Part shown: positions 4,975-5,033 of the stretch, one piece after another | How positions within the stretch are numbered: the stretch's first letter is position 1 | Layout: every line of letters begins with the position of its first letter | From: Calditrichota bacterium | Lineage (GTDB): Bacteria > Calditrichota > Calditrichia > Calditrichales > Calditrichaceae | DNA: 5,033 nucleotides | Assembly (NCBI GenBank): GCA_024278715.1 | Contig: JAJRSN010000455.1 | Location: forward strand, 1 to 5,033 | Direction of reading: 5' to 3' | The notes under the pieces: generated by a model | Seen by the model: the letters and a program-made list of their open reading frames with translations, nothing else | What the model was told of the DNA's origin: nothing | Database searches by the model: none | Translations under genes and position numbers: made by a program

Positions 4975-5033
4975 AATAACTCCCCATAAAAATTTTTAAT
5001 ACTCCTATTATCGATTTTTAATTAGGTTAATAA
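4975..5033 (-). promoter_or_regulatory. fbp 5' leader with ribosome binding site and AT-rich palindrome
   Basis: The minus strand has GGGGAG (4980-4985) followed by TTATT and the fbp ATG, a strong Shine-Dalgarno match. Just upstream is a perfect 12-bp AT palindrome, TAAAAATTTTTA (4987-4998). No convincing -35/-10 pair fits before the window ends, so the promoter probably lies beyond base 5033. Confidence 0.55.

Overview
The window is ordinary bacterial chromosome with about 44-48% GC by eye. It most likely comes from a member of the Fibrobacterota-Chlorobiota-Bacteroidota (FCB) superphylum. The main clue is the first gene, whose C-terminus is a textbook type IX secretion (Por) sorting domain (NYPNPFN..T.I.Y.LP ... 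YN..GQ ... SGIYLLRL..G ... LIK). This form is common in Bacteroidota, Ignavibacteriota, Calditrichota and relatives. Two candidate promoters look like standard sigma-70 (TTGYTT-17 bp-TATATT) rather than the Bacteroidota-specific type, which fits a lineage outside Bacteroidota proper. That placement is inference.

Layout, left to right. (1) Bases 2-427, + strand: the 3' end of a gene for a secreted or surface protein. (2) Bases 556-629, - strand: tRNA-Arg(CCT) with its own promoter at 645-673. (3) Bases 700-970: a non-coding island of degenerate 7-bp tandem repeats and pyrimidine tracts. (4) Bases 988-3557, - strand: a tightly packed four-gene cluster, asnS, LOG/TIGR00725-like Rossmann protein, acylphosphatase, apt, in transcription order. 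Spacings are 4 nt, a 4-nt overlap and 14 nt, with a good promoter upstream at 3635-3663. (5) Bases 3558-3957: a 400-bp intergenic region with the asnS promoter and several inverted repeats. (6) Bases 3958-4974, - strand: fbp, class I fructose-1,6-bisphosphatase, with a strong ribosome binding site.

Functionally these are housekeeping genes: Asn-tRNA charging, adenine salvage, acyl-phosphate hydrolysis and gluconeogenesis. The one functional link worth testing is that the LOG-like protein and Apt share an operon. LOG enzymes release a free base from nucleoside 5'-monophosphates, and Apt turns adenine back into AMP. No mobile element, CRISPR array, defence system or clearly new system is visible. 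The most unusual DNA is the heptamer-repeat island between the tRNA and apt.
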